Positions 31,995-45,443 are shown, counted from the stretch's first letter. The stretch: DNA of 64,000 nt from Botryosphaeria dothidea (GCA_011503125.2 WWBZ02000082.1:1240001-1304000); one strand, 5' to 3'. The notes: generated by a model not told the origin, from the letters alone. Numbers and translations: made by a program.

Positions 31995-33675
31995 ATGACA
32001 ACCCCATCAAGTGCACGGTCCAGCGCGGCCAACCTCCCGGACTCCAAGAAATCCAGCACCTTCGAATTGCGTGATACTCCCGTTGGTGAAAGTCAATGGC
32101 GGACAAATCTGGGAGAAGCTCGGGACTTGCCAGACAGTCGCCGTCTGTCACTCATCGATCAATCCCAAGGCTTACGTGGTCCTGGTCTGACACCGCCGGA
32201 ATCTCTACTCGATCGCCACGAATCACAGCTTCCGCCTGTCGATGGTGGTAAAGACGCTTACTTGTTCTTGGCTGCATGCTTCGTCCTCGAAGGAGTTGTG
32301 TGGGGTACGCGGAGTACCAACGAGGCTTTCTTTGGAGAGCGCTGACATGCCAGCAGGTTTCGCTTTCACATTCGGTGTGTTTCAAGAGTACTACAGCACT
32401 CATGAGCCCTTCATTGGGGAGAAGAACGTCGCCGTCGTTGGCACCACAGCTCTGGTATGACAGCAAATTCATCCATTTCCACTCCAACGGCACACTAACC
32501 ACAATTCTCACAGGGAATCATGTACCTTGACCTTCCTGTAGTGTTTGCTGTCTTGCAGGCATTTCCTCGCTTCAAAAGGTGGGCTACCTCGATCGGGCTG
32601 GTTATCATGTGCCTTGGCCTGGCGCTCAGCAGCTTCTCGAGTACCACGACGCACTTGATCATCACACAGGGCATTGTCTATGCTGTAGGCGGAAGCTTGG
32701 CATACTCGCCAACCATTCTGTACATGGACGAGTGGTTCGCAAAGAGAAAGGGCTTAGCTTTCGGCATCATGTGGGTGCGTAATCTTCTCTCTTCCTCCAC
32801 TATCCCCACAATCTCCCTTACCAGACCGAACCCCCGCCAAATGCTTGTTGCATCACTGACTCACAATCCCACAGGCCGGCACAGGCCTCTCCGGCGTCAT
32901 CCTCCCCATCGGCATGCAAGAGCTCCTCGCCAAATGGGGCTTCGCGACCACCCTCCGCATCTGGGCCATCGCCTGCTTCATCCTCACCGCCCCGCTCGTC
33001 TTCTACGTCAAGCCGCGCCTCCCACTCTCCCAAACGACGCGCGTCCGCACCTTCAACCTGCGCTTCCTGTACCAGGCCCCCTTCACGCTGCTCCAGACCG
33101 GCAACATCCTCGAGTCGCTCGGCTTCTTCCTGCCCAACATCTACCTGCCGACGTACGCGCGCTCCGTGCTCGGCACGAGCTCGCTGCTGGCGTCGCTGAC
33201 CATCGTCGTGTACAACGTCGCCTCCGTGTTCGGGTGCATCCTGATGGGGATCATCGTCGATCGCGTGCCGGTGACGACGTGCATCCTCATCTCGACGGTC
33301 GGCGCGACGGTCGGCGTGTTCGTGCTGTGGGGGCTGGCGCTCAACTTGCCGCTGCTGTACGTCTTTTGCGTTGTGTACGGCCTCTTTGCCGGGTCGTTCA
33401 CGAGTACGTGGCCGGGGATCATGCGGGACGTGACGACCAAGATGCGGGGGGCGGTCGATCCGGGGATGGTGTTTGCGTGTTTGGCTGCGGGGAGGGGCAT
33501 TGGGAATGTGGTGAGTGGGCCGTTGAGTGAGGCGTTGGTGGGGAAGACTGAAGGCTGGCACGCAGGGTGGGCGTATGGGAGCGGGTTCGGCGCTTTGATC
33601 GTTTTTACCGGGGTGAGTGCGGCGTTGGGCGGGTTGAGCTGTGTGGGACGGCTGGTCATGCCGCGGCCGCTTTGA
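31995..33675 (+). CDS. MFS transporter, monocarboxylate-porter type
   Basis: Four exons: 31995-32304, 32357-32454, 32514-32774 and 32875-33675, encoding 489 aa. The introns (52, 59 and 100 bases) have consistent phases. A hydrophilic N-terminal tail of about 85 residues precedes 12 predicted helices. Features of the fungal MCT-like subfamily are visible: GFAFTFGVFQEYY in the first helix, GIVYAVGGSLAYSPTILYMDEWFAKRKGLAFG around helices 4-5, and a loop between helices 6 and 7. The plasma membrane is likely. Substrate cannot be read from sequence: monocarboxylates, or in fungi also other small metabolites. Divergent from the dehydrogenase. No lesion. Confidence 0.9.
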
Positions 33676-33708
33676 ACGGGTGTTCTCATTTTGCTTTTCT
33701 CTGCGCCC

Positions 33709-36144
33709 CTATACAAGCTTGATCTTGCGGCTCGGTACTGTCTCAAAGAATTCGTATCCTCCTGCGCTCCAGTAAGGCGCATAGAATATCCCAATACGCC
33801 TGTATTCGTCTTGTACGCCTGTAGGGTACAGCAACAGCCCGAACAGCAGCCTGCCGTCCCATAAACTTCCATATTTGTTAAAGTCACCGAGGTCCGGCTC
33901 GTATCCATCTTCAGCCGGTTTTCTGGCTAAAAGAAACATAGCAACCCCGTCGTCACTTTTCTTGCCTTCCCATTTAGTCTTTGAATTGCTCCCGAGCTTT
34001 TCTTCAACTGCTCTAGAATCCAGGCACCACTGGCCAACAAAAACATTCTCCGACTTTACTTGCCAGGAATTCTTAATACTTCGCTCAAAATTCAAATCTT
34101 TTGGCCAATTTGATCTTCCAGAAACAACCAGATGAGCCTTCCTGATCCTTTCGTAGGGATCGAGTCCGTCAACCTCTGAATGAGCTTCAATTACTTCGCA
34201 TTCTGCCACGCTCTTTCGAACCCAATTTACACACTCGTTTTGTGAAGCCCAACTCCATGAAGGCGCAATGTAGAGTGGAGTGTTGGTTAGGTGATTGATG
34301 AAGTCGGCGAGGTCGTAAAAATTTAAATCGGGACATAACTTCTCCCAGAAGAGCCCATTGTGGATATCTTGTGCCCAGAGACCAGCAATATACGTGCCAC
34401 CTGTTTCCTCGGCAAACACTGCAGCCAGAGCAGAAACTGCTGGTAACCGGTCTTCCTCGTACGTTAAGAGCCTGTTGGAATACTCGTAAATCGTCGAATA
34501 CCAGGGAAAAGAGTTGTGTGGGAACTGTTCCAAGGTCGTAAGAAAATCGTGCCGCCACTCCTTTCCACTACGATAGAATTCGTCCTCCGAGCAAATTTTT
34601 TCGTTACAGCTGTAATAGATCATTCTTTTGCTACATTGTAGTAATCTGGAGGAGAACTTTTCCTCCTGTAAAGTCCATCCTCGAGTCGTCCATTTGGCTT
34701 CGATCAAGTCACTGTCCAAGAACTCTAACTCGAGTCCATAGTAAGAACCGGGTACCCATCTCTGCCAGGTCCCTCTGAAAGAATACGTTCCATGAATACT
34801 ATCGTTGACGAACGACCGGAATGGAATTCTGGCACTTGGCTCTCTGTGAAGGAATCCGTCGTCACATGAGTCAACCAAGGCGCACAATGTGAAACAAGCA
34901 TTTCGGTAGATGCGGGCCATGGTATTCGATTCTTTTTCCCAATCTTCTTTATCATCCTGGACAATGCAAAGGGAGTCGATCCATATGTATTGAATTCCCA
35001 CGGCTCGCGTAAGTAGTACCGCATCTCGGTAAGTGCGTGGCATGGTTTCCAGAGGGATACTTTCCATCCTTGCTGGCAGTGAAAGTATTTCAGTGCTTAA
35101 AGGCGTAGTGCTCTCTCCCCAACAGTGGCTGAGAGCTACATATGGCGTTGTTTCGCAGTCTCCAAGCGTTGGATGATCCGAGCAGATAATTACTCGAAGC
35201 TCTCCTTCTTTTGTTCCCTCAATAGCGAGGAGCCGTGTCGGAAGCTTCTTTGTGGCCTTTTCGCGATTGCAGGCCTTGTGAGAACTCTTACATTCAGACA
35301 GCCAAGCCTTGAATTTTGCCGCGTTTTTTTCCGACGAAGGTCTTCTGTTGATGTTGAGCCATTTTGCAGATTTGCCTAGGCGAGATAGAATGTCAATTCC
35401 ATTGATACTCTATTCATTAGAGGTGCTCAACTTGCCTTCAGCGCACTCGATTTCGAAGAAGACTTCAGACGTGAGAGATGTATCATCCCCCCGAAAGTTT
35501 ACCTTGATCGCAAGAATAGATAGACCTTCAGACCATTCGTGATAATCAGGGTCTTCCCAGAGATAGCGTGCACCAAATGTAGAAAAATGTCGTAGTTGGG
35601 GGGATTTCAAGGACTCCTGTATGGACGCAGCTCCTTTTCGGGCGGCCGACGCCAAGATCCTACAGACTCCACAACCCTTTGCCGAGGATCTAGATAGGAT
35701 TGGGAGCTCCGGTAAGGTGTCATTCAAACTGTATTCTGAACAAAGCTCTGCTTCAGGCGAATATACGTATAGAGATTCTGAGGTCTGATTACTAGGAGAT
35801 GAAGCGTTCATCTCGCTCGATGAATCAGCATCCCAATCATCCGCAGGACTTTCGTTGGGCAGAGAACCCGCCTCGCTCGATCCTTCGTCTTCTGTGACGT
35901 GTCCTGTGTCCGAATAATCCTTATCGCTTTGTGAAGATCGAGAAGTTACCCGAAGAAGCCGGTCATCTAATATCAGAGCTCGGCATCGATCACAGAGACC
36001 ATCAGGATAACCATCCTGAGTGTCATCCCAAGACTGATTCGTGAGGCGTTTCGCTGGTCGACAAGCCTCCGGGTCCGGCGATGAACTCGACGAGGTGGGT
36101 GAATTCACCGGAGCGATTACATTTTCTGCCTCTTCCTCCTGCAT
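33709..36144 (-). CDS. HET-domain protein (heterokaryon incompatibility type)
   Basis: Minus strand, two exons, 36144-35432 and 35344-33709, about 782 aa. The 87-base intron (GTTGAG...CAACAG) is the one that joins both frames, but the donor is weak and the junction is tentative. The N-terminal third is acidic and serine-rich with a CDRCRALI patch. The HET domain covers about residues 320-470: YVALSHCWG, then TYRDAVLLTRAVGIQYIWID followed by SLCIVQDD, then MARIYRNA. TRGWTLQEE follows. Known family role: triggers cell death on recognition of non-self at hyphal fusion. The partner is unknown. Its 3' end lies 33 bases from the end of the convergent transporter. Confidence 0.88.
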
Positions 36145-37012
36145 GGTGGGTCCGTGGTGCGGTTTCGTCCGAGTGAGATCCTGACTGGATATCTGGTGGC
36201 CTTCCTTGATCAGTGGAGGCAGCCTGGATTTGAGAAAGACGGGCGACTGCCTTGCTGTTGTGAGGCTACACGGCTTTGAGGAGTAGCTGAAAAACGAGGC
36301 TGACGTCTACCCCGCTCCAGGCAACAGAGAGGTCTCATGCAGGTAGACGAGGCATGTGCTGGCTGTGGCGGACGGTATCCAGCCAATTGATGGTCCCACA
36401 TTAATCACAGCTTTGCTTCACTGATTACGCAAGCATCGCATTTGCGCCACTCCGCTTCTGATTCAGTTGGGGTGTCGACGTGGGTGCTGGACCGAGCGAC
36501 CTTCGAGAAAAAGGTGGAGCCCGACTTGAAACACAAAATATCGAGTGTGGAGGCATGTCAGCCGTGTGTCGGTTACACACGTAGATAATGCAGATAAAAG
36601 AGAGCAAAGTACGGAATCTGGGGAACAGCTCGCGCCAAGTTGAATCGCGGCAGCCGTCGGGATCACTTGCGGCAGCAAAGTAGCATCATAGCCAAGTATA
36701 TCATTCAAGTATCTGGGCGAAAATCTCCGGGAACGACATTTTGGAAGTGCTCAATATCAGCAAGTCACATATAGAGATGAAGATCTTAGAAACGGATGAA
36801 AGCATGCATCCATGCTTACCGAAAGTATCAGGTTATAGTCGCTCCAGTATTTTAGCAAGGGAAAATCTTTCAATATCTCCAAACAAACCACCTCTCATCA
36901 ATTGAGACCCCCGTAAGCCATGCCTCCTATCCCCACCCGAATTCCTCTGGCCCATACCAGGACTTCACTCACTCAAGGGCCCAGCGCCTCCGCCCTGACC
37001 GCCTTTCTCCTC
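36145..37012. other. Intergenic region
   Basis: 868 bases, promoter side of the HET gene and 3' side of the next regulator. Nothing recognised. Confidence 0.5.
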
Positions 37013-39919
37013 CTATTGTTGCCCCTGTGGCCCCGCAAACCCAAACCCTTCCGCGAACCCGCCGTCATCACCGCCCCCCGTCCAATTCTGCCCATCAGCA
37101 GCCTGATCCGCGTGAAGGAACGGATTGTAGACATCGTACGGGTTGTTGAAGAAGATATCATTCCAATCGACCATGTCATCGCTGACGTCCCAAGGCTCGC
37201 CAAAGGTGAACTGCTGCTCCGGCAGGAAGGGGAGGCCGAGATACCTGAATGATTCATTGACTGCTCCACGAAACAAGTCAGCCGATACACTGTTCTTCGT
37301 CAAGATGAAGCGTAGCGTTCGCGCCGAACTCACCTTGCTGCCCCACAGACGGCGGCGGCGCGCCGTACACGACGCCCTCCGACGAAACATACTGCATCCT
37401 GGCGTCGCCCTGCTCCTGCGCGCCGCCGGACGGCTGCGGCCGCGGCTGCCCGGCCGCGGCTCCCTGGCTCCCAGCACCGCCGCTCGCCGGGCCGAAATCG
37501 ATGTCCCTGAAGAGCGCGGCGACCTTGAGCTCGCGGAACGGCATGAACCCCTCGAACTGGCGGCGCACCTGCCTGCACGCGCCGGCGGCGGCCGAGTTGC
37601 CGGCGGCCGCCATGGCGCTGAGCCAGCGGACGAGCTTGCCGACGACGGCGGTGACGTCGGCGGTGACGTCGGCGCTGCCGGCGGCCAGGGGCCAGCCGCG
37701 CAGGTGGAACTCGCCGAAGCCGAGCTCGAGCATGAGGATGGTGACGGCCTGCATCAGGTAGTGCACGATGCACCACCAGGGGCCGTGGGTGTAGAGCCAG
37801 ACCGGGTCGGCGGCGTCGGGCAGGAGGTCGGCGATGCTCCTCGCGGCCATGATGCACTCGCGGGCGCGCTCCTGGTCGATGTCCTTGGAGCTGCGCGTTT
37901 GGTGCTGGATGCGGAGGTCGACGCGGCAGAGGCACGGGCGGTTGACCAGCATCTTCGCGCTGTAGAAGCAGAAGCCGAGGATGATCCTCTCGCGCGTGAA
38001 CGCGCCCTTGTCGCGGAGGAGTTCGTGCGCGAACTGGAAGGCGCGCGGGAGGGAGCGGTACCATTGGTCGACGTCCTTGCTCAGCGTGACGATTTCGGTC
38101 TGGGTGCGCTGCCAGGACTTGGAGATGGTGGCGGCGGAGTAGAGGTTGGCAAAGACCTTCTGCGTCACGACGGCCAGGTCGACGCGGCTGCGGAAATGGT
38201 TGACGGGACTGGGTGCGATCTCTAGTTCCAAAAACAGGCGGCGGCTGTCGTTTTTAGTCGAGGGATCGTTTTGTATAATGTACCAGTCTTGGATCTGTTT
38301 GTTGCCGGTGCTATTGGTCAGAGCAATCTCATTTAACGGGACCAATCGCTGGACTGAACAGAACTGGGGACTGATCATGGTGGGACGGCCAGTGTTTTCG
38401 CAGAGAAGGTATTCCAAGTAATACAAAGACCACCAGACGCGAGCTCTTTTCTCTCTTGAAACAGCAGTCAAGGAAGGGGCGATGTTGCGTAGGTGCAAGC
38501 CGAGGGCCTCAGCGTGGCGACATGTTAAACCGAGCATTATCCATGACCTATAAAATACTTGATGAGCTATCAGGACTTTACTGCGGGGAGAGCGAGAGAG
38601 AGCGCCTACCGGCTGACGTGACCGACAGCCAAGTAGTAGAATGATGTGAGTGCCATCATCTGAATTCGTTGTAAGTCCGGTAGAACAACTGTATCTTCAT
38701 TTAGAGGAGATAGTTGCAGCGCTCGGGTGTAGTATAGAAGGTGATCACGTTCATCTCCACGCCATGGTGCACCAACCAGGTGGGAAAACTTTGCTCCTAT
38801 TGCAAACACCATATTCAGAATAGCCCTCCAAGCCGGTGGTGCATTGATAGCATTCTCGGAACGCACACAGCTTTGAAATTGGCTTGCGAAGTCTGGTTTG
38901 ATCAGTATGGGCAAAAATTCATGAACATTGTTCATGTAGCACTCCAAGAGCAGAGTAGCAAGCTCTATCGGTGGTAGCTCATCCTTCTCAACGTGGTTGA
39001 GTTTGAGAGAACTGACATCATTGTCCTGGTGATACGAGAAATGTGTAATGGAAGAATCCTTAGGATCTCCGGTCGCCTTGTCCTTTTCCCCAATACCCAC
39101 GGTAGGCTCGACTTCAGCATTTCTGGTATTCTCGACTTGGAGCTTGGCGAGTCTTTGAGCCCATGAAACCTCGGAATGCTTTCCCACAAAGCCTGTGGCC
39201 TTCGATTGTTCGCTGCGGTTGAAATCTTCGGCGCTGACATCAACCGAGTCTTCGGAACCAACATCGCCAGCCGCTACATCGGCCTCCCCTGGAGTTTGAG
39301 GTTTCGGAGAGATGGTTCGAGGGCGTTTTTCTTCGTCAACAGTGCCTGAAGGTGAGCCCGGCCGTTTCTTGGCGGCGGTATCGGTGGGAGAGGCGAGCGA
39401 CTGATCGTCATCTACCACCTGGTCCACACTCATTCAGTCAGTTCATACTCCGTGTAGGCATTCGGGAGTTCGAAGGAAAAAAAGGAGGAACTCAGTAGAC
39501 TACTTGGGTGTATATCACGTGCCTCGGATTCCAGGGCTCTCAATTCGTTCAAGATATGCGGTGGTAGGGAAGTGAGAGAGCTGGCCTCTCCAAGTAGTTG
39601 CAGCAGGCGATCACTCCGCTCGGCAACTCTACACTCGTCAATATCTCGGCTTCATGTGCTGCAGGATGGCCTACTTTCTGTTTCTCTCCCGCCTGCCATC
39701 AGGATAAGTGCACGGAATCTGGCAAAGCTGACAGTAGTCGCAGGCTGGCCTTTTGCCGCTGCACTTGATCTTTTTTGATTTGCATTCGGCGCATGCTTTC
39801 GCGGTCCGCTTGGCCTTGACCGGGTTGCTTGCGGAGCCAGAGGAATCCGTCTGTGGGCGGAGTGCTGGGATGGCAACCTTGCCAGCTGAATTCAATCGGG
39901 GTGCCGGGTCTCCTCCCAT
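37013..39919 (-). CDS. Zn(II)2Cys6 transcription factor with fungal-specific TF domain
   Basis: Minus strand, five exons: 39919-39675, 39628-39519, 39411-38610, 38547-37334 and 37260-37013, about 872 aa. The zinc cluster ACAECKSKKIKCSGKRPACD plus YCQLCQIPC has C-X2-C-X6-C-X6-C-X2-C-X6-C spacing in exon 1. Exon 2 gives a short coiled-coil-like linker. The fungal-specific TF domain follows (LLLECYMNNVHEFLPILIKPDF ... RARVWWSLYYLEYLLCENTG). The last exon encodes an acidic, aromatic tail (MVDWNDIFFNN), a likely activation region. Introns at 38548-38609 and 37261-37333 are well supported. Those around exon 2 are chosen by phase and are tentative. Nuclear regulator; targets unknown. Confidence 0.8.
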
Positions 39920-40320
39920 GGGCGTGGATGCTCAAACGCTCTGTTCTCCGAGGCAGGTGGGCTGAGTATTAGGAAACGATTTGTCTGAGGCTTGGCCGAC
40001 GGGCACTTGTCGTCGGGACTCAGCGGCTTCATAGAAGTTCGGAAACGCTGCGAGGACAGCTCGGTTCCGCCCCAAAACCGGGAGACGGTGTTGCACAAAG
40101 CCCTGGCGCTGGTTGGGAGCATCTGCAACATGGCCACCGGCAATCAGGTTACGCAACGCCGTGTCCTGCCCGGCGACGTCATAGCTATACGACGGACCCC
40201 CCGCCGCGGCGGAGGCGGACACGTCCCCGACCGCCGCACATCCTTGCCTCCGAACCGAGACCCCATCTCTCCACCCACCCAACCGTGCATTGATTCCTCG
40301 TCTGCATTTAGATAGACCTT
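39920..40320. other. Intergenic region
   Basis: 401 bases; nothing recognised. Confidence 0.5.
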
Positions 40321-41613
40321 TTATGGCTTCCAGCCTACCTGCTCCATCGGCCAACGTAACCATGCTCTCCAGCTTTGATCAACAGATTCATACACCTGGG
40401 ACATCAGGTGGTTCGGCCAATTCTCGATGGTCCAGCTCCAATCCAACCTCTTGATCAGCACGACAAAATGAGCGTAGATCACCATTGCGGTTGAATGCTG
40501 CTGCTGAAGGCAGAGCACAAAGTCATCCGAGATGTGGTAGAGCCAGAAGAAAGCTTGGAAGTTTGCAGCGAGCATGCCGCGCCCCAGCTTCTCCTCAGCC
40601 GAGACGACCGAGAAGCAAAAGGCCAAGGAGTCGACCGCCTGCTTGTAAGTGCGGAAGTTTGGCTCGTCTTTGCTGTTTTCATCGATGTGTTTCTGCAGCT
40701 CACTCAGCGGCGTGCTCCGGTTCTCGGCTGTGGCATTGTCCTTGTGTCTCTCCAATTGGCGCAGGGCGTGGCTGGACAAGGGGGCCAGCGGGCCCTCTAA
40801 GACCCTGCTTTCGCTCATCTCGACCAAGGACCGGACGCCGCGGAAGAGGACCAGTCAATCTGCGGTGCCAGCGTTGGCGAAAACGAGCAGATCCCCAGAC
40901 TTTGGCCCCCGAGCCAACGTGTAGAAACAAGAGGTCGCCGCGAATGCGTACAGCGCATTGCTGCTATCGAGGCGCGCATCGGCCAGCGTCGCCGCTGCAC
41001 CCCTGAGGGCCGTCTCCCAGTACCATTCCGACTTCGCAGAATAGTATTCTCGACGGCTGGTGTCGAAGCGAGCGAGATGAAGGGCCGACAGAGCCAAGAG
41101 GCCCTGAAGAACGAAATCAAAAGTGAATCCAAGTTGAGGAATGTTCATTTGCCAGCATGTTTGGGTCTCCGGGTCCCGAGAATAAAGTGTAGCAGGTGTG
41201 TGAAGTCCAGTGTTGAAGGAGCTCCAGACTGCAGATGTCGAGGGAGACTGGGGCTTCAGTGTCGTAATTGAAGTCGGGGCCGGGAGCATCATCAGAGCAG
41301 GCTCTTCGGGAAGGGGCCTCTCGTTCGAAAGCGCACTGGAGGGAGCGCCTTGTGCAGTTGGAACAAGTTGGCTTTTGCTCGTCACACTGCGCTTTAGGTC
41401 AGCTCCGAATGCTCGAGAACGGGTGAGTGCGGAATAGAGCGTGGTGAAGCCGCGTGGACCCACGCATGAGGGACGAGGGGGAACAATGGCATTGTGACGT
41501 ATTACCTTGATGCGGCGGTTTTTGCAGTTCGAGCACCCGAGTCGTGATTTCCGGTGTGTTTTTCGCGCCGGGAACCGCGCTTTACTTCGCGTTGTCATGG
41601 GAGCCTGCGGCAT
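40321..41613 (-). pseudogene. Zn(II)2Cys6 transcription factor, broken paralogue
   Basis: Minus strand, start ATG at 41613. Intron 41387-41505 splits the zinc cluster after RRIK, at the same place as in the intact gene at 14892-16322. Joining gives GCSNCKNRRIKCDEQKPTCS followed by NCTRRSLQC with the canonical spacing. The frame is lost by one base near 41180 (YTLFS to RDPETQTCW) and is then open to TGA at 40855-40857, where family alignment expects Trp (AD-stop-LVLFRGVRS). It continues in frame to 40321 with RAWLRWPMEQVGW at the C-terminus, the counterpart of RAWISWPMAQTGW in the intact gene. So one frameshift and one nonsense change separate it from a complete sterol-regulator-type factor of about 430 aa. 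Confidence 0.78.
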
Positions 41614-42249
41614 GATATCGTTGAGCTTGCAAAGGGCAGCGCGAGAGATGAGATGTAGCTGAGATGGACAAGTGAAGCAGGAGGCGTCTGCCAGGCTTTT
41701 GGCGGAGCTCCCACGGAGTTTCCGGCTGTGATGTAGGTTACCAGCAGTTGTCTCAAGATTTCCCCTAAATAATTTCCGAGATCCACGCCGGTGGGCCAAT
41801 AAACGTCTCGGGCCACCCCTCCTGTCAGTATTGTATGCATCATTCGCTCTTTACAAGAAATCTTGAGGGGGCAGCTCACGCAGAGCCCCATCTTCCTACT
41901 CGCGGCAAGTTCTTACAATGTCGAGGCCGTGGCGTAGGAGCCTATCACCATAGTGTCGGCTGAGCGGCGTTTCTCGCCCTGCTGCGGAAAGTGGGCCTAA
42001 GCTGGCAATAATGATTACGTGTGATTGACTCCCGCGCGTACTCGTATTCGTCGTTTGATATACGCGTAAAGTTCCGTTTCGGGAAAGAGTCGTGAGGCAG
42101 TTTAGCCTTGCCGCTCTTCGATCTATAAGAAGCAAGCCAGGACACCTCATCACTTGCGCTCTGTCTTATTGCTTGAATTACTCTCCTAAAAACTGTCTCA
42201 CTCCATCTTTTTCGTCCATCTTATCGTTATTATCCCAGCTCGACTCAAG
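41614..42249. other. Divergent intergenic region between two relics
   Basis: 636 bases; promoter space of the broken regulator and the broken glycosyltransferase. Nothing further recognised. Confidence 0.5.
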
Positions 42250-45200
42250 ATGAATGGCTTAGGACCAGGTGAAGCACCGGGCCGTGACCAACAATCCCTT
42301 GCGGCACACCAAGCACCCGCGACCAGCCATGGTGCGGAAAATTATGATGTTCAGATGTACAGTTCTCGATCACCGGCATCCTGTGTTTCTCAGACGTCCC
42401 TGCTCGACACCCGACCACAGCCGGGCTTCAGCTCATGTCCAGACATTCCTGCACCCGTGCAATATACACCCTATCGCCCGTTCGATGTCCCAGAGCTCCC
42501 AGCCGACGTGCCATGCGCCGCAAATCGTGCTACGCACCGCTACAACTCTACGGGAGACCAGCCAGATCTCCAGGTTCTCAGTACGCGGCATGGAATTGCT
42601 TGCCAAAGTCAAAGGTCTTCCAGTCCAACCAGCACTCCACACCGGTCACTAACTTCTGCCAGATGACGGTCGGATCGACGTTGATCTTGACTCCAAAGCC
42701 GCCCGGACACTATCGAGATTTATCTTGCAGCCACCCAAAGACCTGTCGGATGCCGTTCCTGTCCGTTACGGGGGCGCTTTAGCAATATCCGCTTGAACAT
42801 CGTCATACAAGTTGTTGGCAGCCGCGGCGACGTACAGCCTTTCATCGCTTTGGGGAACGAGCTGCAGAAGTACGGACATCGTGTGCGCCTCGCCACACAC
42901 AATGTCTTCGAAGACTTGTGCGGAACTCAGGCCTCGAATTCTATCCTATCGGCGGCGACCCGACCGAGTTGATGGCATACATGGTAAAGAACCCTGGCTT
43001 AATACCCAGCATGAAGAGCCTCAGAGGCGGGGATATCTAAAAGAAGAGGGCCATGGTGAAGGAAATGCTAGAAGGCTGCTGGATGAGCTGCGTTGAACCA
43101 GACATGATGTCACAAGACCCGTTCGTGGCAGATGCCATTATTGCAAATCCACCAAGCTTTGCACATATTCACTGTGCAGAGGCCTTGGGAATCCCTGTGC
43201 ATCTCATGTTTACGATGCCTTGGACGAGTACGAAGGCATTTCCGCACCCGTTGGCAAATATCAGGTCCTCGTCCAGTGACAAGTCGACTCAAAACTTTCT
43301 ATCTTATGGTATTGTTAAATGGATGACGTGGCAAGGGTAAGTTGACCGAAGTCCAATGACGAGTATATCTGATCTGATAGTCTGAAATAGTTTGGGTGAC
43401 ATTATCAACAAGTGGCGGCAAGATATCGATCTACACCCCGTGCCAGCTACGGAAGGCCCGCTACTTGCCGAGACTCTCAGGATTCCCTTCACCTACTGCT
43501 GGTCGCCAGCACTCGTGCCTAAGCCGGCAGACTGGTCGCATCATATAGGTATGTACGATGGCCTATACAGACTCGTAACGTGCGATCTTAACTCAGCCAG
43601 ACATCTGCGGCTTCTTCTTCCGCGACCCGCCATCATACTCTCCTCCGCCTGTCTTGGACGAGTTCCTTCGCTCTGGGCCGCCTCCTGTCTATATTGGCTT
43701 TGGAAGCATTGTACTCGATGACCCACAGCGTATGAGTAATGTGATTCTGGAGGCTGTCACCACAACCGGCGTCCGGGCCATTGTTTTGCGGGGCTGGAGC
43801 AAGCTAGACGGTCCACCAAATCCAAACATATTGTTCCTAGGCGATTGTCCACACGAGTGGCTGTTCCAACATGTCGCTGCAGTTGTACATCACGGCGGTG
43901 CCGGGACCACTGCCTGCGGGCTGCTAAATGCGAGGCCGACCACCATTGTGCCCTTCTTTGGCGAGTAGGTAAACCTTGAGAACCATGAACCCAGATATGT
44001 ATTGACCATTTTCCAGCCAGCCGTTCTGGGGCAAGATGGTCGCTGCGGCGAAGGCGAGGCCAGCCCCTATCCCTCATAAGCTGCTGAACGGCTGTAACCT
44101 CGCCGAAGCCATTCGGTATTGCCTTACTCCGGAGGCTGCAGCAGCTGCGAGGAAAATCTCCGAGACGATGCGCGCGGAATCGGGTGTTAAGAGGGCAGTC
44201 GACTCGTTTCACGCAAACGTCCTCCTGGAAAGCATGAAGTGCGACATCTTCCCCGACAAGCCTGCATGCTGGAGGATCAAGAAAAAGGACGGCACTTGCA
44301 AGATCTCAAATTTGGCGGCAGAGATTCTTGTCAAAGAAACTGGCCTGGACAGGGAGAAATTGAAAATGTACGTCGCCCAAGTTCCGTTATGCAAACCGCC
44401 TTTCTGATAGTCGAAGATACACGAGCAAGCCAATCGTCATCGAGAATTGCCGCTGGGATCCCATCACTGGCGGTGCATCATCTGCTCTCGGCCTCGGATC
44501 AGACATGGCCGTTGCAACGGCAGACATCTTCGTCAAGCCTTATCAAGAATACAGGCGCAGCAGATCCGAATCACGTCCCAGATCTTCAAGCTCATCCATC
44601 GGGAGACATGCAAAAGGGAAAACCAGCACTCAAGTCGGGAGTAGGAGCGACAGCAAGGATCTGGAGTCGTCAGACCGAAGTAGATCACTTGTTGCCGGAA
44701 CCCCGGTAAAGGGCGATCATCAGCCGTCCTCCAAATGTGGGCAACGCTCACTCGAAAGCTCATGCCCTCAATCCAGCGCCACAGAGCTTCATCAACTGGT
44801 CGGAAGCAGAGACTCAGCCGATGGGCCGTGTACCTCTAGGCACAGCATCTCATCGGCAAGAAGTGACCCCAACTCACCCCCCATCAGCACATCCATCGAC
44901 GTCGCATCGACTGGTGACAGCTCCAAGAAGAAAGGCCGGGAGATAGCTTCCGGGGTGGCGGTTGCCTCTGGCAAGAGTCTTGGTAAATTAGTCGAGACGT
45001 ACGCGAAAGGCATGCTCCTCGACGTCCCGCTCGCGGTGGCCGAGGGAATGCGCCAAACGCCGGCTCTGTATGGCGAGCGGGTGCATGACTATGGCGAAAT
45101 CACAGGTTGGAAGAGCGGCGCCGTCTTCGCTGCCAAAAACTTCGGCATTGGGTCTGCCGAGAGACTGACAGACGTGTTCGTTCAGCCGGTCAAGGGAGGT

Positions 45201-45443
45201 ATCAAGGATGGGCCAGTAGGCGTGGTCAAGGGGTTTGGCAAGGGCTCGGTGGGGTTTCTGGCAAAGATGGGGTCCGCTGGCCTGGGCGTTCTGGCGTACA
45301 CGGGTCACGGCATCTACAAGAGCGTGCACAAAAGTATGCATAGAAGGACGAGAGAGCAGATCAAGATGCAAAGGCACGTCGAGAGTGGCTGGTTGTTGAA
45401 ACGGCATCCAGACGTCGACCGCGAGGCGGTCGCCGCGAGGTAA
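42250..45443 (+). pseudogene. Sterol glucosyltransferase-like UDP-glycosyltransferase, decayed
   Basis: The 5' region is spread over several frames. The glycosyltransferase N-terminal fold is clear ([18 protein letters not shown]). Frameshifts occur near 42770 and near 42930, and a TAA lies at 43038-43040 ([17 protein letters not shown]), possibly CAA to TAA. From there the gene is largely intact, with introns 43337-43390, 43549-43600 and 43965-44016. It carries the nucleotide-sugar signature (VYIGFGSIV, HHGGAGTTACGLLNARPT, PFFGDQPFWG). Another shift lies near 44365-44390. A long C-terminal region to 45443, with a serine-rich linker and repeated glycine-rich helices (VQPVKGGIKDGPVGVVKGFG), is the extension found on many fungal members. 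Family role: transfers glucose from UDP-glucose to sterols or related lipids. At least four lesions make function unlikely. Confidence 0.75.
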
